Source of the DNA: Firmicutes bacterium UBA4845
Lineage (GTDB): Bacteria; Bacillota; Clostridia; Tissierellales; Sedimentibacteraceae
Direction of reading: 5' to 3'
Assembly: GCA_002399975.1 (NCBI GenBank)
Contig: DHER01000087.1
Span: 62,001 to 126,000, forward strand
Length of the DNA stretch: 64,000 nucleotides
A program made the translations under genes and the position numbers. Shown here in pieces: positions 14,886 through 24,414 of this stretch (its first letter is position 1; every line of letters starts with the position of its first letter). The notes under the pieces were generated by a model. That model did not search any database, was not told the origin of the DNA, and was given only the letters and a program-made list of their open reading frames with translations.

Positions 14886-17351
14886 TTATTCTTCATCTTC
14901 TGAATCAATGTCTTCTTCTGAATATACTTTTGCAATTGAAACAACCTTATCGTCATTGCCCATTCTCATAGCAATAACCCCTTGTGTATCTCTTCCCATA
15001 ATTGAAATACTTTTTGCATGCATCCTTATTATAACACCATTTATGCTTAAAAGCATTATATCATCATCCTTTTTAACTATCAACGAACCTACGATATGTC
15101 CTGTTTTTTTATTGATGCTATGCGCTTTCATTCCTTTGCCTCCCCTGTTCTGGCATCTGTATTCTTTAGACAAAGTTGTTTTAGCATAGCCATTTTCTGT
15201 TACAGTCAAAATATATTTATTCTCGTCACTTTTATTAATAATACTTATTGATACAAGTACGTCATCTTTCGACATTGTAATTGCCCTGACACCAATTGTA
15301 TTTCTGCCTGTTTCTCTAACATCTTTTTCATTAAATCTTATTCCTTTGCCATTTTTGGTAATAATAAATATGTCTTTTGTTCCATCAGTCATATTTACAC
15401 TGATAAGCTCATCGTCATCAGCTATTTTAATAGCAACAAGACCTGTTTTTCTTATAGTATCAAATTCACTCAATTTTGTTTTTTTAATAATTCCTTTTTT
15501 TGTGACAAATATTAAAAATTCATTGTCTGTAAATTCTCTGACAGGAATTATTGCTTTAATATGTTCATTTGTATCGATGTTTATTAAATTGATAGCAGCT
15601 GTACCTTTTGCCTGTCGCCTTGCCTCAGGAACTTCATAGGCTTTGATTCTGTACATTTTTCCTTTATTTGTCACAAACAGCAAATTATCGTGTGTAGATG
15701 TTATAAACAAATCTTTTACAAAATCTTCTTCTCTGGTTGTAAGAGCTGTTATTCCTCTGCCACCTCTATTTTGAGCCTTATACGTATCTTCTGGCAGTCT
15801 TTTTAGATATCCAAAGTTCGTAAGGGTAATTGCAACATTTTCTTCCTCTATTAAATCTTCGTTTGTTATTTCTCCTTCGTCAGCAATAATTTCTGTTCTT
15901 CTTTCATCATAGAAATTATTCTTTATTTCTTTCAGTTCGTCCTTAATTATTTGATCAACCAGGTGCTGATTTGCAAGTATTTCTTTAAATTTTGTAATCA
16001 TTTGAACTAATTCATTATACTCTGCATCTAATTTCTCTCTTTCCAAACCCTGCAAGCGCCTTAGCCTCATATCCACAATTGCTCTCGCCTGAATTTCAGA
16101 TAATTTAAATGCGTCTATCAGTCTTTGCTCTGCATCATTATAAGATGCTCTTATTATTCTTATTACTTCATCAATATTGTCTATAGCGATTTTTAACCCT
16201 TCAACTATATGGGCTCGTGCTTCAGCTTTATTCAAATCATACTTGGTTCTTCTTACTATAACTTCTCTCTGGTGTTCTACATAGTAATGGATCATATCCT
16301 TTAACGTCAATACTTTCGGCTCGTTATTCACCAAAGCAATCATAATAATACTGAAGTTATCCTGAAGTTGCGTATGTTTGTACAAATTGTTAAGCACAAT
16401 GTTAGGATTGAAGTCTCTTTTAATTTCTACAACAATCCTCATTCCACTTCTATCGCTTTCATCTCTTAATTCAGAAATTCCTTCAATTTTTTTTTCTTTC
16501 ACAAGCTGAGCAATTTTTTCAATAAGTCTTGCTTTGTTAACTATGTATGGAATTTCAGAAATAATTATCCTGCTTTTATTATTTTTAACTTCCTCAATTT
16601 CAGCCTTAGATTTAACTTTTACAAAACCTCTGCCGGTCATGTAAGCATTTCTAATATTTTCTTTTCCTTCAATTATTGCTCCCGTGGGAAAGTCAGGCCC
16701 TTTAATATATCTCATCAGCCCCGGAATGTCTATATCAGGATTATCTATATATGCAGTTACTCCATTAATAACCTCTCCTATATTATGTGGAGGAATAGAA
16801 CTTGCCATGCCTACTGCAATTCCTTGAGAACCATTAACAAGTAAATTTGGAAAACGGCTGGGAAGCACAACAGGTTCCTTTAATGTTTCATCAAAATTTG
16901 GCCTGAAATCAACCGTATCTTTATTAAAATCCCTTAATAGCTCCAATGCAATTTTTGACATTCTTGCTTCTGTGTAACGCATTGCTGCAGCCTGATCACC
17001 GTCAACGGAACCGAAGTTGCCATGACCGTCTATCAGTGGGTAACGCATTGAGAAACTTTGGGCAAGTCTAACCATTGCATCATATACTGCAGTGTCTCCG
17101 TGAGGATGGTACTTACCAAGAACATCACCGACTATACGCGCACTTTTTTTATGAGGTTTATCCGGAGTAAGCCCTAATTCATGGGCAGAATATAAAATTC
17201 TTCTATGAACAGGCTTTAAGCCGTCCCTTACATCAGGAAGTGCTCTTGACACAATTACCGCCATAGCATATTCAAGGTATGATTTTCTCATTTCTTCGGT
17301 AATATTTTTATCAATAATTTTACTTTTGTTTTCATTTTCTTTCTCGCTCAT
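14886..17351 (-). CDS. gyrA: DNA gyrase subunit A
   Basis: 821-residue breakage-reunion subunit of gyrase, which introduces negative supercoils with GyrB. The catalytic tyrosine is Tyr126 in AAAMRYTEARM. The quinolone region reads HPHGDTAVYDAMV, with Thr87 where E. coli has Ser83 and Asp91 for Asp87. The C-terminal DNA-wrapping pinwheel (from about 500) contains the GyrA box as QNRGGRG, with a second-blade echo QNRGGKG. The tail is acidic (SEEDIDSEDEE). ATG 17351 follows GGAGG and is 17 bases downstream of gyrB; the two are co-transcribed. Confidence 0.98.
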   Translation of the reverse strand: MSEKENENKSKIIDKNITEEMRKSYLEYAMAVIVSRALPDVRDGLKPVHRRILYSAHELGLTPDKPHKKSARIVGDVLGKYHPHGDTAVYDAMVRLAQSFSMRYPLIDGHGNFGSVDGDQAAAMRYTEARMSKIALELLRDFNKDTVDFRPNFDETLKEPVVLPSRFPNLLVNGSQGIAVGMASSIPPHNIGEVINGVTAYIDNPDIDIPGLMRYIKGPDFPTGAIIEGKENIRNAYMTGRGFVKVKSKAEIEEVKNNKSRIIISEIPYIVNKARLIEKIAQLVKEKKIEGISELRDESDRSGMRIVVEIKRDFNPNIVLNNLYKHTQLQDNFSIIMIALVNNEPKVLTLKDMIHYYVEHQREVIVRRTKYDLNKAEARAHIVEGLKIAIDNIDEVIRIIRASYNDAEQRLIDAFKLSEIQARAIVDMRLRRLQGLEREKLDAEYNELVQMITKFKEILANQHLVDQIIKDELKEIKNNFYDERRTEIIADEGEITNEDLIEEENVAITLTNFGYLKRLPEDTYKAQNRGGRGITALTTREEDFVKDLFITSTHDNLLFVTNKGKMYRIKAYEVPEARRQAKGTAAINLINIDTNEHIKAIIPVREFTDNEFLIFVTKKGIIKKTKLSEFDTIRKTGLVAIKIADDDELISVNMTDGTKDIFIITKNGKGIRFNEKDVRETGRNTIGVRAITMSKDDVLVSISIINKSDENKYILTVTENGYAKTTLSKEYRCQNRGGKGMKAHSINKKTGHIVGSLIVKKDDDIMLLSINGVIIRMHAKSISIMGRDTQGVIAMRMGNDDKVVSIAKVYSEEDIDSEDEE

Positions 17352-17368
17352 TTATATCCTCCAACAGC

Positions 17369-19279
17369 TTATACATCTAAATTCTTTACATATCGTGCAT
17401 TTTGCTCGATAAACTCTCTGCGCGGCGCTACCTTATCTCCCATAAGCATGCTGAAAGTTTCATCTGCTGAAATTACATCATCTTCGTTGACTCTTAAAAG
17501 AATTCTGTCTGCCGGATTCATGGTAGTTTCCCAAAGTTGTTCCGGATCCATTTCTCCCAAGCCTTTATACCTTTGAATTTCAATTTTATTGTCTCTTCCT
17601 ATTTCTTTTAAAATACTGTTTAATTCAGAATCACTATATACGTATTTTTCAAATTTGCCTTTTCTCACTCTGTACAAAGGAGGCTGAGCTGCATACACAT
17701 GCCCTCCAGTAATAAGTTCTTTCATATATCTGTAAAAGAAAGTTAAAAGCAGTGTCCTTATATGTGCCCCGTCAACATCAGCATCTGTCATTATTATTAT
17801 CTTATGGTATCTTAATTTTGAAATATTGAATTCTTTTCCAATTCCACATCCGAAAGCGGTAATCATATTTTTAATTTCTTCCGAATTTAATATTTTATCA
17901 ATTCTCGATTTTTCAACATTCAGTATTTTTCCTCTTAAGGGAAGTATCGCCTGGTACCTTCTATCTCTTCCCTCTTTTGCTGAACCTCCCGCTGAGTTAC
18001 CTTCAACAATTAGTATTTCACACAACTTAGGATCCCTTTCCGAGCAATCAGCTAATTTTCCGGGAAGTGACATACTGTCCAAAGCACCTTTTCTTCTTGC
18101 CAAATCCCTTGCCTTCCTTGCCGCTACTCTTGCTCTTGCCGACCTCATGGATTTCTCTATAATTATTTTTGCGGTTTTCGGATTTTCTTCACAGTAAATA
18201 CCTAAAGCTTCTCCTGTAATATTGTCTACAATACCTCTTACCTCACTGTTTCCAAGTTTAGTTTTCGTTTGTCCCTCAAATTGAGGATCGGGTATTTTAA
18301 TTGAGAGAACAGCAGTTATTCCTTCTCTTATATCTTCACCTGTTATTGCAACATCATTTTCTTTCAACAAATTGTATTTTTTTGCATAATCATTTATAAC
18401 TCGGGTAAGAGCTGTTTTAAATCCTATTAAATGAGTGCCACCTTCAATAGTGTTTATGTTATTTACAAAGGAATAAATATTTTCAGAATAAGAATTCGTA
18501 TATTGAATTGATATATCCACTAGTACTTTGTCCCTTTTTCCTTCTTTATATATTATATCGTCATGAATAGCATCTTTTTTTTTGTTTAGAAATTGAACAA
18601 ACTGCTTAATTCCACCTTCATAATGGAATTTATCCTTAATATCATTTCTTTTGTCTTCCAGGTTAATTTTTATACCTTTGTTCAAGAAGGCAAGCTCTCT
18701 CATACGATGCTTTAGAATGGAATAATTAAATTCTATTGAATCAAATATTGTCGGATCAGGAAAAAATGTTATTTTTGTCCCTGTTTCTTCAGTTTCACAA
18801 ATATATTGGACTTCCGATTTTGCAATTCCTTTTTCATATTTTTGCCTGTATTTTTTTCCTTCCCAATCTACTTCTGCAATCATGTAATCAGACAATGCAT
18901 TAACACAAGAAACACCTACACCGTGCAATCCTCCGGATACCTTGTACGCATTATTATCAAATTTTCCGCCTGCATGAAGTACCGTTAATACTGTTTCTAA
19001 TGTAGATTTGCCTGTTTTTTTATTTTTCTCTATTGGAATGCCTCTTCCATTGTCTACTACCTCAACTGAATTATCTTCGTTTATTGTTACACTAATTGTA
19101 TCACAATAACCTGCCAAGGCTTCATCTATACTGTTATCTACAACTTCATAAACTAATTGATGCAGTCCTCTCTCTCCTGTAGAACCTATATACATGCCCG
19201 GCCTTTTCCTCACCGGTTCCAGCCCTTCGAGTACTTGAATCTGATCTGCACCATAATGAATATTATTCTTGTCTGTCAT
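17369..19279 (-). CDS. gyrB: DNA gyrase subunit B
   Basis: 636-residue ATPase subunit of gyrase. GHKL ATP-binding domain: EVVDNSIDEALAGYCD, DNGRGIPIE and GGLHGVGVSCVNALS within the first 125 residues. Transducer domain to about 395, then the TOPRIM part with EGNSAGGSAKEGRDR, PLRGKILNVEK and DADVDGAHIRTLLLTF, and the conserved tail RYKGLGEMDPEQLWETTM. Length is normal for Firmicutes. Starts at ATG 19279 after AAAGGAG; 11 bases downstream of recF in the origin operon. Confidence 0.98.
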   Translation of the reverse strand: MTDKNNIHYGADQIQVLEGLEPVRKRPGMYIGSTGERGLHQLVYEVVDNSIDEALAGYCDTISVTINEDNSVEVVDNGRGIPIEKNKKTGKSTLETVLTVLHAGGKFDNNAYKVSGGLHGVGVSCVNALSDYMIAEVDWEGKKYRQKYEKGIAKSEVQYICETEETGTKITFFPDPTIFDSIEFNYSILKHRMRELAFLNKGIKINLEDKRNDIKDKFHYEGGIKQFVQFLNKKKDAIHDDIIYKEGKRDKVLVDISIQYTNSYSENIYSFVNNINTIEGGTHLIGFKTALTRVINDYAKKYNLLKENDVAITGEDIREGITAVLSIKIPDPQFEGQTKTKLGNSEVRGIVDNITGEALGIYCEENPKTAKIIIEKSMRSARARVAARKARDLARRKGALDSMSLPGKLADCSERDPKLCEILIVEGNSAGGSAKEGRDRRYQAILPLRGKILNVEKSRIDKILNSEEIKNMITAFGCGIGKEFNISKLRYHKIIIMTDADVDGAHIRTLLLTFFYRYMKELITGGHVYAAQPPLYRVRKGKFEKYVYSDSELNSILKEIGRDNKIEIQRYKGLGEMDPEQLWETTMNPADRILLRVNEDDVISADETFSMLMGDKVAPRREFIEQNARYVKNLDV

Positions 19280-19290
19280 TTGTATCTCCT

Positions 19291-20412
19291 TTAATTCATA
19301 ATATACCCAATTTTTCCTTTTTTTATATAGAATTTCCTTTTTTTATAATTTTTTGCTATTTTATTTATTTCGTAATCGTCCGTTGTAGTTATTATTGTTT
19401 GAATATCTTGAATATAATTTATTAAAAATCCTTTTCTTTTATTGTCAAGCTCAGATAAAACATCATCAAGCAATAAAATTGGATATTCTCCTATTTCTTC
19501 TTTAATTATTTCAATTTCGGCAAGCTTTATTGCTAATATAGCAGAGCGCTGTTGACCCTGTGAGCCGAAGTATTTGCATTGTTTGCCGTTTATTTTTATT
19601 ATTATGTCATCCTTATGTGGACCGTACATGGTAGTCTTATTTTGAACCTCATAATTAAAATGAGAATTAATTTTTCTGTAAAATTGATTTTTTACATTTT
19701 TCTTGTCCATATTATCAATATTTGCTACATTACACAAATAATTCATTTCAAAGTTTTCCCTGTTGCCTGAAATATTTGCATAAATATCCGTTGCATACTT
19801 TTTCAGCTTATTTATAAAATCATTCCTGTACATAATAATTTCAGTTCCTATATTAACTAAATAATCATTCCAAATATTAATTATATCCTTATTTTCTTTT
19901 TTTTCATAGTACTTTTTAAGTATTATATTCCTTTCGGTACATATCTTTTTGTATCTACTGAGCAGATATTTATATTTAGGCTTAATTTGAGAAATATCTA
20001 TGTTGACAAATTTACGCCTTTCCATGGGGCTTCCTTTTATAATTTTCATATCGTCAGGAGTAAATATAACGTTGCTTAAAATGCCTATCATTTCAGATGT
20101 TTTATCTAATTTGATGCCATTTATAAACACTTGCTTTCTTTTATTTTTCTCAAGGTGAATTTCAATTTTTATATCTCTGGTGTTTTTTTGAAGGTTAATT
20201 TCAATAAAGCTTTTATTTTCTTTAAAATTAATAATTTCGTTTTCGCTGTTCGGCCTAAATGTCCTCCCTATTGAAGCCAAATATAAAGACTCCATAAGAT
20301 TTGTTTTCCCATGACCGTTATCTCCTACAAAAACATTTAACGAAGGATTTAATTCAACTTCAGCTTCTTTAAAGTTTCTATAATTTTTAATTTTTAACCT
20401 TTTTACTATCAT
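19291..20412 (-). CDS. recF: RecF recombination mediator
   Basis: 373-residue SMC-like ATPase that helps load RecA at single-strand gaps and stalled forks. Walker A GDNGHGKTN (about 30-38), ABC-type signature region GSQGQQRSAILAIKLAE and Walker B YPILLLDDVLSELD near 290-330 are all present. Standard position between the S4 protein and gyrB. The start ATG 20412 overlaps the end of the S4-protein gene by 4 bases, indicating translational coupling. Confidence 0.97.
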   Translation of the reverse strand: MIVKRLKIKNYRNFKEAEVELNPSLNVFVGDNGHGKTNLMESLYLASIGRTFRPNSENEIINFKENKSFIEINLQKNTRDIKIEIHLEKNKRKQVFINGIKLDKTSEMIGILSNVIFTPDDMKIIKGSPMERRKFVNIDISQIKPKYKYLLSRYKKICTERNIILKKYYEKKENKDIINIWNDYLVNIGTEIIMYRNDFINKLKKYATDIYANISGNRENFEMNYLCNVANIDNMDKKNVKNQFYRKINSHFNYEVQNKTTMYGPHKDDIIIKINGKQCKYFGSQGQQRSAILAIKLAEIEIIKEEIGEYPILLLDDVLSELDNKRKGFLINYIQDIQTIITTTDDYEINKIAKNYKKRKFYIKKGKIGYIMN

Positions 20413-20660
20413 TTTTCCTCTTTTGAAATGATATACTTTTCTATTAGATTCTTATGAGATGAATCATTATAAAGTTCAACAATATCTCCTTGTCTTATCT
20501 TTCTTCCTCTTTTAAATTCAGTTACACCATTCACCTTTACAAATCCTTCAATTATTATGTTTTTTGCCATACCTCCCCCTTCAACTGCATTTGCAAATTT
20601 CAACAGCTGGTCAAGCTTAATAAATTCTGTATTAATATTTATTTTCCCCATGATTATCAT
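20409..20660 (-). CDS. S4-domain RNA-binding protein (YaaA/RlbA type)
   Basis: 83-residue protein consisting of one S4 RNA-binding domain (LDQLLKFANAVEGGGMAKNIIIEGFVKVNG). The family is always found between dnaN and recF in Firmicutes and is implicated in ribosome maturation. The start is ambiguous: ATG 20660 is only 3 bases from AAGGAG, while a second in-frame ATG at 20651 (MGKININTEF) is 12 bases away; neither is ideal. The stop overlaps recF. Confidence 0.9.
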   Translation of the reverse strand: MIIMGKININTEFIKLDQLLKFANAVEGGGMAKNIIIEGFVKVNGVTEFKRGRKIRQGDIVELYNDSSHKNLIEKYIISKEEK

Positions 20661-20744
20661 TTGCTCCTTTTCTTATAAGAATGCTTTTAATTCTTTTATT
20701 TAGTATTATAAAAATTCCGGTACAAGCAAATTTATAAATCACTG

Positions 20745-21848
20745 CTAACCTATTCTTACAGGAAGAATCATATATATATAATCTTCCTTGCCTTCTTCAT
20801 TTATAAAACAAGGATTATTTTTACCCATTAGTTTAAATACTATTTTTTCACAGTCTATTGACTTTAAAAAATCCAACAGGTATTTTGAATTGAATCCAAT
20901 TTTCAAATCTTCTCCTTCTTTTTCAACAAATATATTTTCTTCTACATTCCCATATTCAGAAGAAGAATTGATCTTCATATTGCTGCCATTTATATCTAAA
21001 ACAATTAAATTATTTTTATCGTCTCTTGCAAGGAGAGATGCTCTTTCGACGCTATTTCTTATATCTTCTGTAAGCACCTTTATTTGAGTTACATAAGTAT
21101 CTTTTATTATTCCTTCGTAGTCAAAGAATTTTCCCTCTAATAGATTAGAAATAATAATTGTATTTTTCAGCTTAAACAATATATGGCTTTCTGATACAGT
21201 TACTTCAACAGTTTCTTTATTTTCTTCGATTATTTTTAAAATTTCTAACATAGCCTTTGAAGGAACAATAACTGAAAAATTCATACTGCAGTCTATTGGT
21301 TCTGTTTTAACAGCCATCCTATATCCGTCTAAAGCAACAACGGTGCAAGTATTATTTTTTATTTCAATAAGACATCCTGTAAATATAGGTTTTATATTTT
21401 CCTGTGCTGCTGCAAAATAGGTGTATTTTATTAAGTTTTTTAATGATTCAGATTTAATTGTAAAAGAATTACCCTCATTAACAAAAGTATTGTCAGGATA
21501 TTCTTCAGCTGAATTGCCCAATATATTAATTTCCGAATTTAAACATTTTATCCCTATATTGTTATTATTCCCAATAGTTTCTATATATGCATAAGTATTA
21601 GTAGGAAGTTTCCTTACAAAATCACCTATTAGCCTAGCTTGGACTACAATTGAACCTTCTTCTTCAACATTACATGGAGAATATGTTTTTATACCCAAAT
21701 CTAAATCTGTTGCTGTCATTATCAGCATTTGGTCTTTAGCTTCAATTAATATACCTGATAAAATAGGAAGAGGTGTTCTTGAGGATACTGCTCTTTGAAC
21801 AATATTTATGCTTTTATTAAGTTCATTTTGATTTATTTTTACCTTCAT
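20745..21848 (-). CDS. dnaN: DNA polymerase III sliding clamp (beta subunit)
   Basis: 367-residue beta clamp that encircles DNA and tethers polymerase III. Three tandem clamp domains of about 120 residues are visible; characteristic pieces include RTPLPILSGILIEA at the start, ATDLDLGIKT, and the C-terminal YMILPVRIG that lines the protein-binding pocket. ATG 21848 follows AAGGAG. Separated from dnaA upstream by a 260-base gap that carries degenerate DnaA boxes, and followed after 84 bases by the S4 gene. Confidence 0.97.
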   Translation of the reverse strand: MKVKINQNELNKSINIVQRAVSSRTPLPILSGILIEAKDQMLIMTATDLDLGIKTYSPCNVEEEGSIVVQARLIGDFVRKLPTNTYAYIETIGNNNNIGIKCLNSEINILGNSAEEYPDNTFVNEGNSFTIKSESLKNLIKYTYFAAAQENIKPIFTGCLIEIKNNTCTVVALDGYRMAVKTEPIDCSMNFSVIVPSKAMLEILKIIEENKETVEVTVSESHILFKLKNTIIISNLLEGKFFDYEGIIKDTYVTQIKVLTEDIRNSVERASLLARDDKNNLIVLDINGSNMKINSSSEYGNVEENIFVEKEGEDLKIGFNSKYLLDFLKSIDCEKIVFKLMGKNNPCFINEEGKEDYIYMILPVRIG

Positions 21849-22108
21849 TTTTTTCTCCTTTTTTATATGAATGTGTATAAGTTAGAGGTATGAATTCAGT
21901 AAAGAAATATATAAATTATATTAGTAATAATAGTAGTATGTGTTAATTTGTTGAAAAGTCATAATCATATTGATTTTCGAGTGATTAAAAAAATTTATAG
22001 ATGTTGATAGTTTATAGAAAAATAAAACTTATTAACAAGTGGCAACTTTTCATTAACACATGTCCACTTTTTGTCAACATCCTTAATGTTATTAATTATA
22101 TTACTATT
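21849..22108. promoter_or_regulatory. dnaA-dnaN intergenic part of a bipartite oriC
   Basis: 260 AT-rich bases. Boxes matching TTATCCACA at 7 of 9 are TTATTAACA (22029-22037), TTGTCAACA (22071-22079) and, on the minus strand, CTATCAACA (22010-22002). In Bacillus-type origins the dnaA-dnaN gap holds the unwinding element and a second box cluster; the same role is inferred here. The dnaN promoter must also lie here, but no clean one was found. Confidence 0.6.
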
Positions 22109-23443
22109 TTAATTATTAAGCATGGAAATTAAATCATCTACGTTTTTCTTTGCATCCAGGCTGTTTTCCATGTCATTTTTTATTTTGTTAAATGCATGAA
22201 GTACTGTGGAATGATCTCTTCCCCCGAATTCATCGCCTATTTTCGGAAGGGAACAATCTGTTAGTTTTCTCGCTATATACATTGCGATCTGCCTGGGATA
22301 TGCAATATTTTTGGTTTTTCTTTTAGAGATCAAATCATCAACGGTGATATTGTAGTAATTAGCCACAACTTCTTTTATATCGTTAATTGTAATTTTCTTG
22401 TTGTTAGATATTAAATTTTTCAATGCTTCTTGTGCCAGTTCGAGTGTTACTTCCTTTTTGTTGGTGAGGGAGGCGTAAGCATAGATTCTAATAAGGGCAC
22501 CCTCAAGTTTTCTTATGTTTGATTGTATGTTTTGAGCCATATATGCTATTACATCATCAGGTACGTTATAATTTTCAGCTTCTGCCTTTTTTCTAAGGAT
22601 GGCGGTCCTTGTTTCATAATCTGGAGGCTGAATATCAGCAATGAGACCCCATTCAAAACGTGAACGAAGTCTGTCCTCAAGAGTTGGTATTTCACTTGGG
22701 GGATTATCACTTGAAACAATTATCTGTTTGTTTGCTTCGTGCAGAGCGTTGAATGTATGAAAAAATTCTTCCTGAGTACTTTCTTTTCCTGCAATAAATT
22801 GTATATCGTCAACAAGGAGAACATCAGCTTTTCTGTAGGTATTTCTGAATTCTTCATTTGTACCGTCTTTAATAGAATTAATAAGGTCATTTGTAAATTT
22901 TTCGCTGGTTACGTACAATACATAAGCATCTGGATTGTTTTCAAGTATGTAATGACCGATGGCATTCATTAAATGTGTTTTTCCAAGACCTACTCCGCCA
23001 TATAAAAATAAAGGATTATAAGTGGTTGACGGTGCTTCTGCCACAGCTAATGAAGCCGCATGGGCAAACCTGTTGCTGTTTCCTATAATAAAATTATCAA
23101 ATCTATACTTAGGGTTTAACTTTCCTCTGTTACTGTTGGAGTCATATTCGGTGCTGTTTTTTAAATTATTTTTTTTTGTTCTTTCTTTTTCAATATTTTC
23201 TCCAGGTACTGTAAAAATAAGGTCAGTATCTTTTTTTAAAACATAGCTAAATGCATTTTTAAGAAAATTATAATGTCGTTTTTTAAGAGTGTTTTTCAAA
23301 AATTCGTCTGCTGTTTCCAAATAAATGGTATTATTTTTATAAGCAACTATTTTAAGAGGCTTGAACCACGTGTTGAAGCTGACCTGATTTGTATCTTCCC
23401 TAACTATTTCAAGTACTTCATTCCATAATTCTTCGAAATTCAT
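22109..23443 (-). CDS. dnaA: Chromosomal replication initiator DnaA
   Basis: 444-residue AAA+ initiator. Domain I (1-85, NFEELWNEVLEIVRED), a short Asn/Lys-rich linker (about 88-108), AAA+ domain with Walker A GGVGLGKTH, Walker B VLLVDDIQF and sensor regions, and the C-terminal DNA-binding domain whose signature GDEFGGRDHSTVLHAFNKI is at about 400-420. It binds TTATCCACA boxes, two perfect copies of which lie about 180-220 bases upstream of its ATG (23443, after CGGAGGATGTT). Autorepression through those boxes is likely. Confidence 0.98.
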   Translation of the reverse strand: MNFEELWNEVLEIVREDTNQVSFNTWFKPLKIVAYKNNTIYLETADEFLKNTLKKRHYNFLKNAFSYVLKKDTDLIFTVPGENIEKERTKKNNLKNSTEYDSNSNRGKLNPKYRFDNFIIGNSNRFAHAASLAVAEAPSTTYNPLFLYGGVGLGKTHLMNAIGHYILENNPDAYVLYVTSEKFTNDLINSIKDGTNEEFRNTYRKADVLLVDDIQFIAGKESTQEEFFHTFNALHEANKQIIVSSDNPPSEIPTLEDRLRSRFEWGLIADIQPPDYETRTAILRKKAEAENYNVPDDVIAYMAQNIQSNIRKLEGALIRIYAYASLTNKKEVTLELAQEALKNLISNNKKITINDIKEVVANYYNITVDDLISKRKTKNIAYPRQIAMYIARKLTDCSLPKIGDEFGGRDHSTVLHAFNKIKNDMENSLDAKKNVDDLISMLNN

Positions 23444-23798
23444 AACATCCTCCGTTTATTGATAAATAAATTAACATTTTGTTAATAGATCTCCATGTTT
23501 TTTTAAAATATTAAGTTATTAACTGATTGTTAATAAAACATGTAACAATTGATAAATTTGATTAATCAATATTTTTAAAGGATTATTAACAAGTTGTCCA
23601 TGGATTAATCAAATAAAAAAGTTATCCACAGACATATAACATAGTAACATTTTTTATCCACAATTTCAATTTTAATTTTAAATTTATAAAAAATAATTGC
23701 AATATTTAATAGAATGTAGTATATTACAATAGCATGGAAACTTATAATTCAATTGCAGTCGTCATATGATGATTTTTGTAATAATTAGATATTCATTA
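23444..23798. promoter_or_regulatory. oriC: oriC, dnaA-upstream box cluster
   Basis: Two perfect DnaA boxes TTATCCACA at 23622-23630 and 23654-23662, same orientation and 32 bases apart, plus looser TTATTAACA-type boxes at 23583-23591 and (minus strand) 23536-23528. An A+T-only stretch follows (about 23665-23700). Strand organisation flips here: genes to the left run leftward, genes to the right run rightward. Divergent dnaA/rpmH is the standard Firmicute origin layout. Confidence 0.85.
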
Positions 23799-23827
23799 TT
23801 GACATAGGAATTTAGAAATATTATAAT
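23799..23827 (+). promoter_or_regulatory. Sigma-A promoter of rpmH-rnpA
   Basis: Perfect TTGACA at 23799-23804, 17-base spacer, TATAAT at 23822-23827; start of transcription expected near 23834, about 54 bases before rpmH. Confidence 0.88.
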
Positions 23828-23887
23828 TTAAAAATGTGAAAATTAAGATATTGATATATATATCTGCAATACAAGGAGGTGTTTTTA

Positions 23888-24022
23888 ATGAAAAGGACTT
23901 ATCAGCCAAAAAGAAGGCAGAGAAGCAGGGAACATGGATTTTTAAAAAGAATGAGTACAAAATCAGGAAGAAATATTTTAAAGAGAAGAAGGGCAAAAGG
24001 TAGGAAAAAGTTGTCAGCATAA
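23888..24022 (+). CDS. rpmH: Ribosomal protein bL34
   Basis: 44-residue, very basic large-subunit protein: starts MKRTYQPKRRQRSREHGF and ends RRRAKGRKKLSA, the near-invariant bL34 pattern. ATG 23888 is preceded by AAGGAGGTGTTTTTA. First gene of the rightward origin operon, directly downstream of a consensus promoter and oriC. Confidence 0.97.
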   Translation: MKRTYQPKRRQRSREHGFLKRMSTKSGRNILKRRRAKGRKKLSA

Positions 24023-24044
24023 GGCCGCATTTGTGGCCTTTTAT
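24022..24044 (+). terminator. Hairpin with T-run between rpmH and rnpA
   Basis: GGCCGC at 24023-24028 pairs with GTGGCC at 24033-24038 (one G-T pair), followed by TTTT. It looks like a partial terminator that would lower rnpA expression relative to rpmH, as expected given how much more bL34 is needed. Confidence 0.6.
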
Positions 24045-24075
24045 TCAAATTAAAAGCATAACCTGAGGAAATATA

Positions 24076-24414
24076 ATGATAATAATTAAAAGTAATAGTG
24101 AATATAGGTCGGTTTATAATTGCAATAATTCAATTTCTGATTATAATCTTGTTTTATTTGTAAAAAAAAACAGATTAGGATATAACAGGTTTGGTTTTAC
24201 AGCTGCAAAAAAAATGAAAAAAGCTGTGTCAAGAAATGTCATAAGAAGAAGACTCAAAGAAATAGTCAGATTAAATGAGTATAATTTTAAGGAAGGTTAC
24301 GATATTGTCATTATGGCCAGAGTTAATGCAGAAAGGTCCAATTACAAAGGTCTTGAAAAGTCATTTAATAAATTAATGAAGAATAAAAAATTATTGAAAG
24401 GTGATTTGAAATAA
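24076..24414 (+). CDS. rnpA: Ribonuclease P protein component
   Basis: 112-residue basic protein that binds the RNase P RNA and helps process tRNA 5' ends. The signature KAVSRNVIRRRLKEIVRL (about 50-67) and the earlier NRFGFTAAKKMKKA are clear. ATG 24076 follows CTGAGGAAATATA. Its stop codon overlaps the probable ATA start of yidD. Confidence 0.96.
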   Translation: MIIIKSNSEYRSVYNCNNSISDYNLVLFVKKNRLGYNRFGFTAAKKMKKAVSRNVIRRRLKEIVRLNEYNFKEGYDIVIMARVNAERSNYKGLEKSFNKLMKNKKLLKGDLK

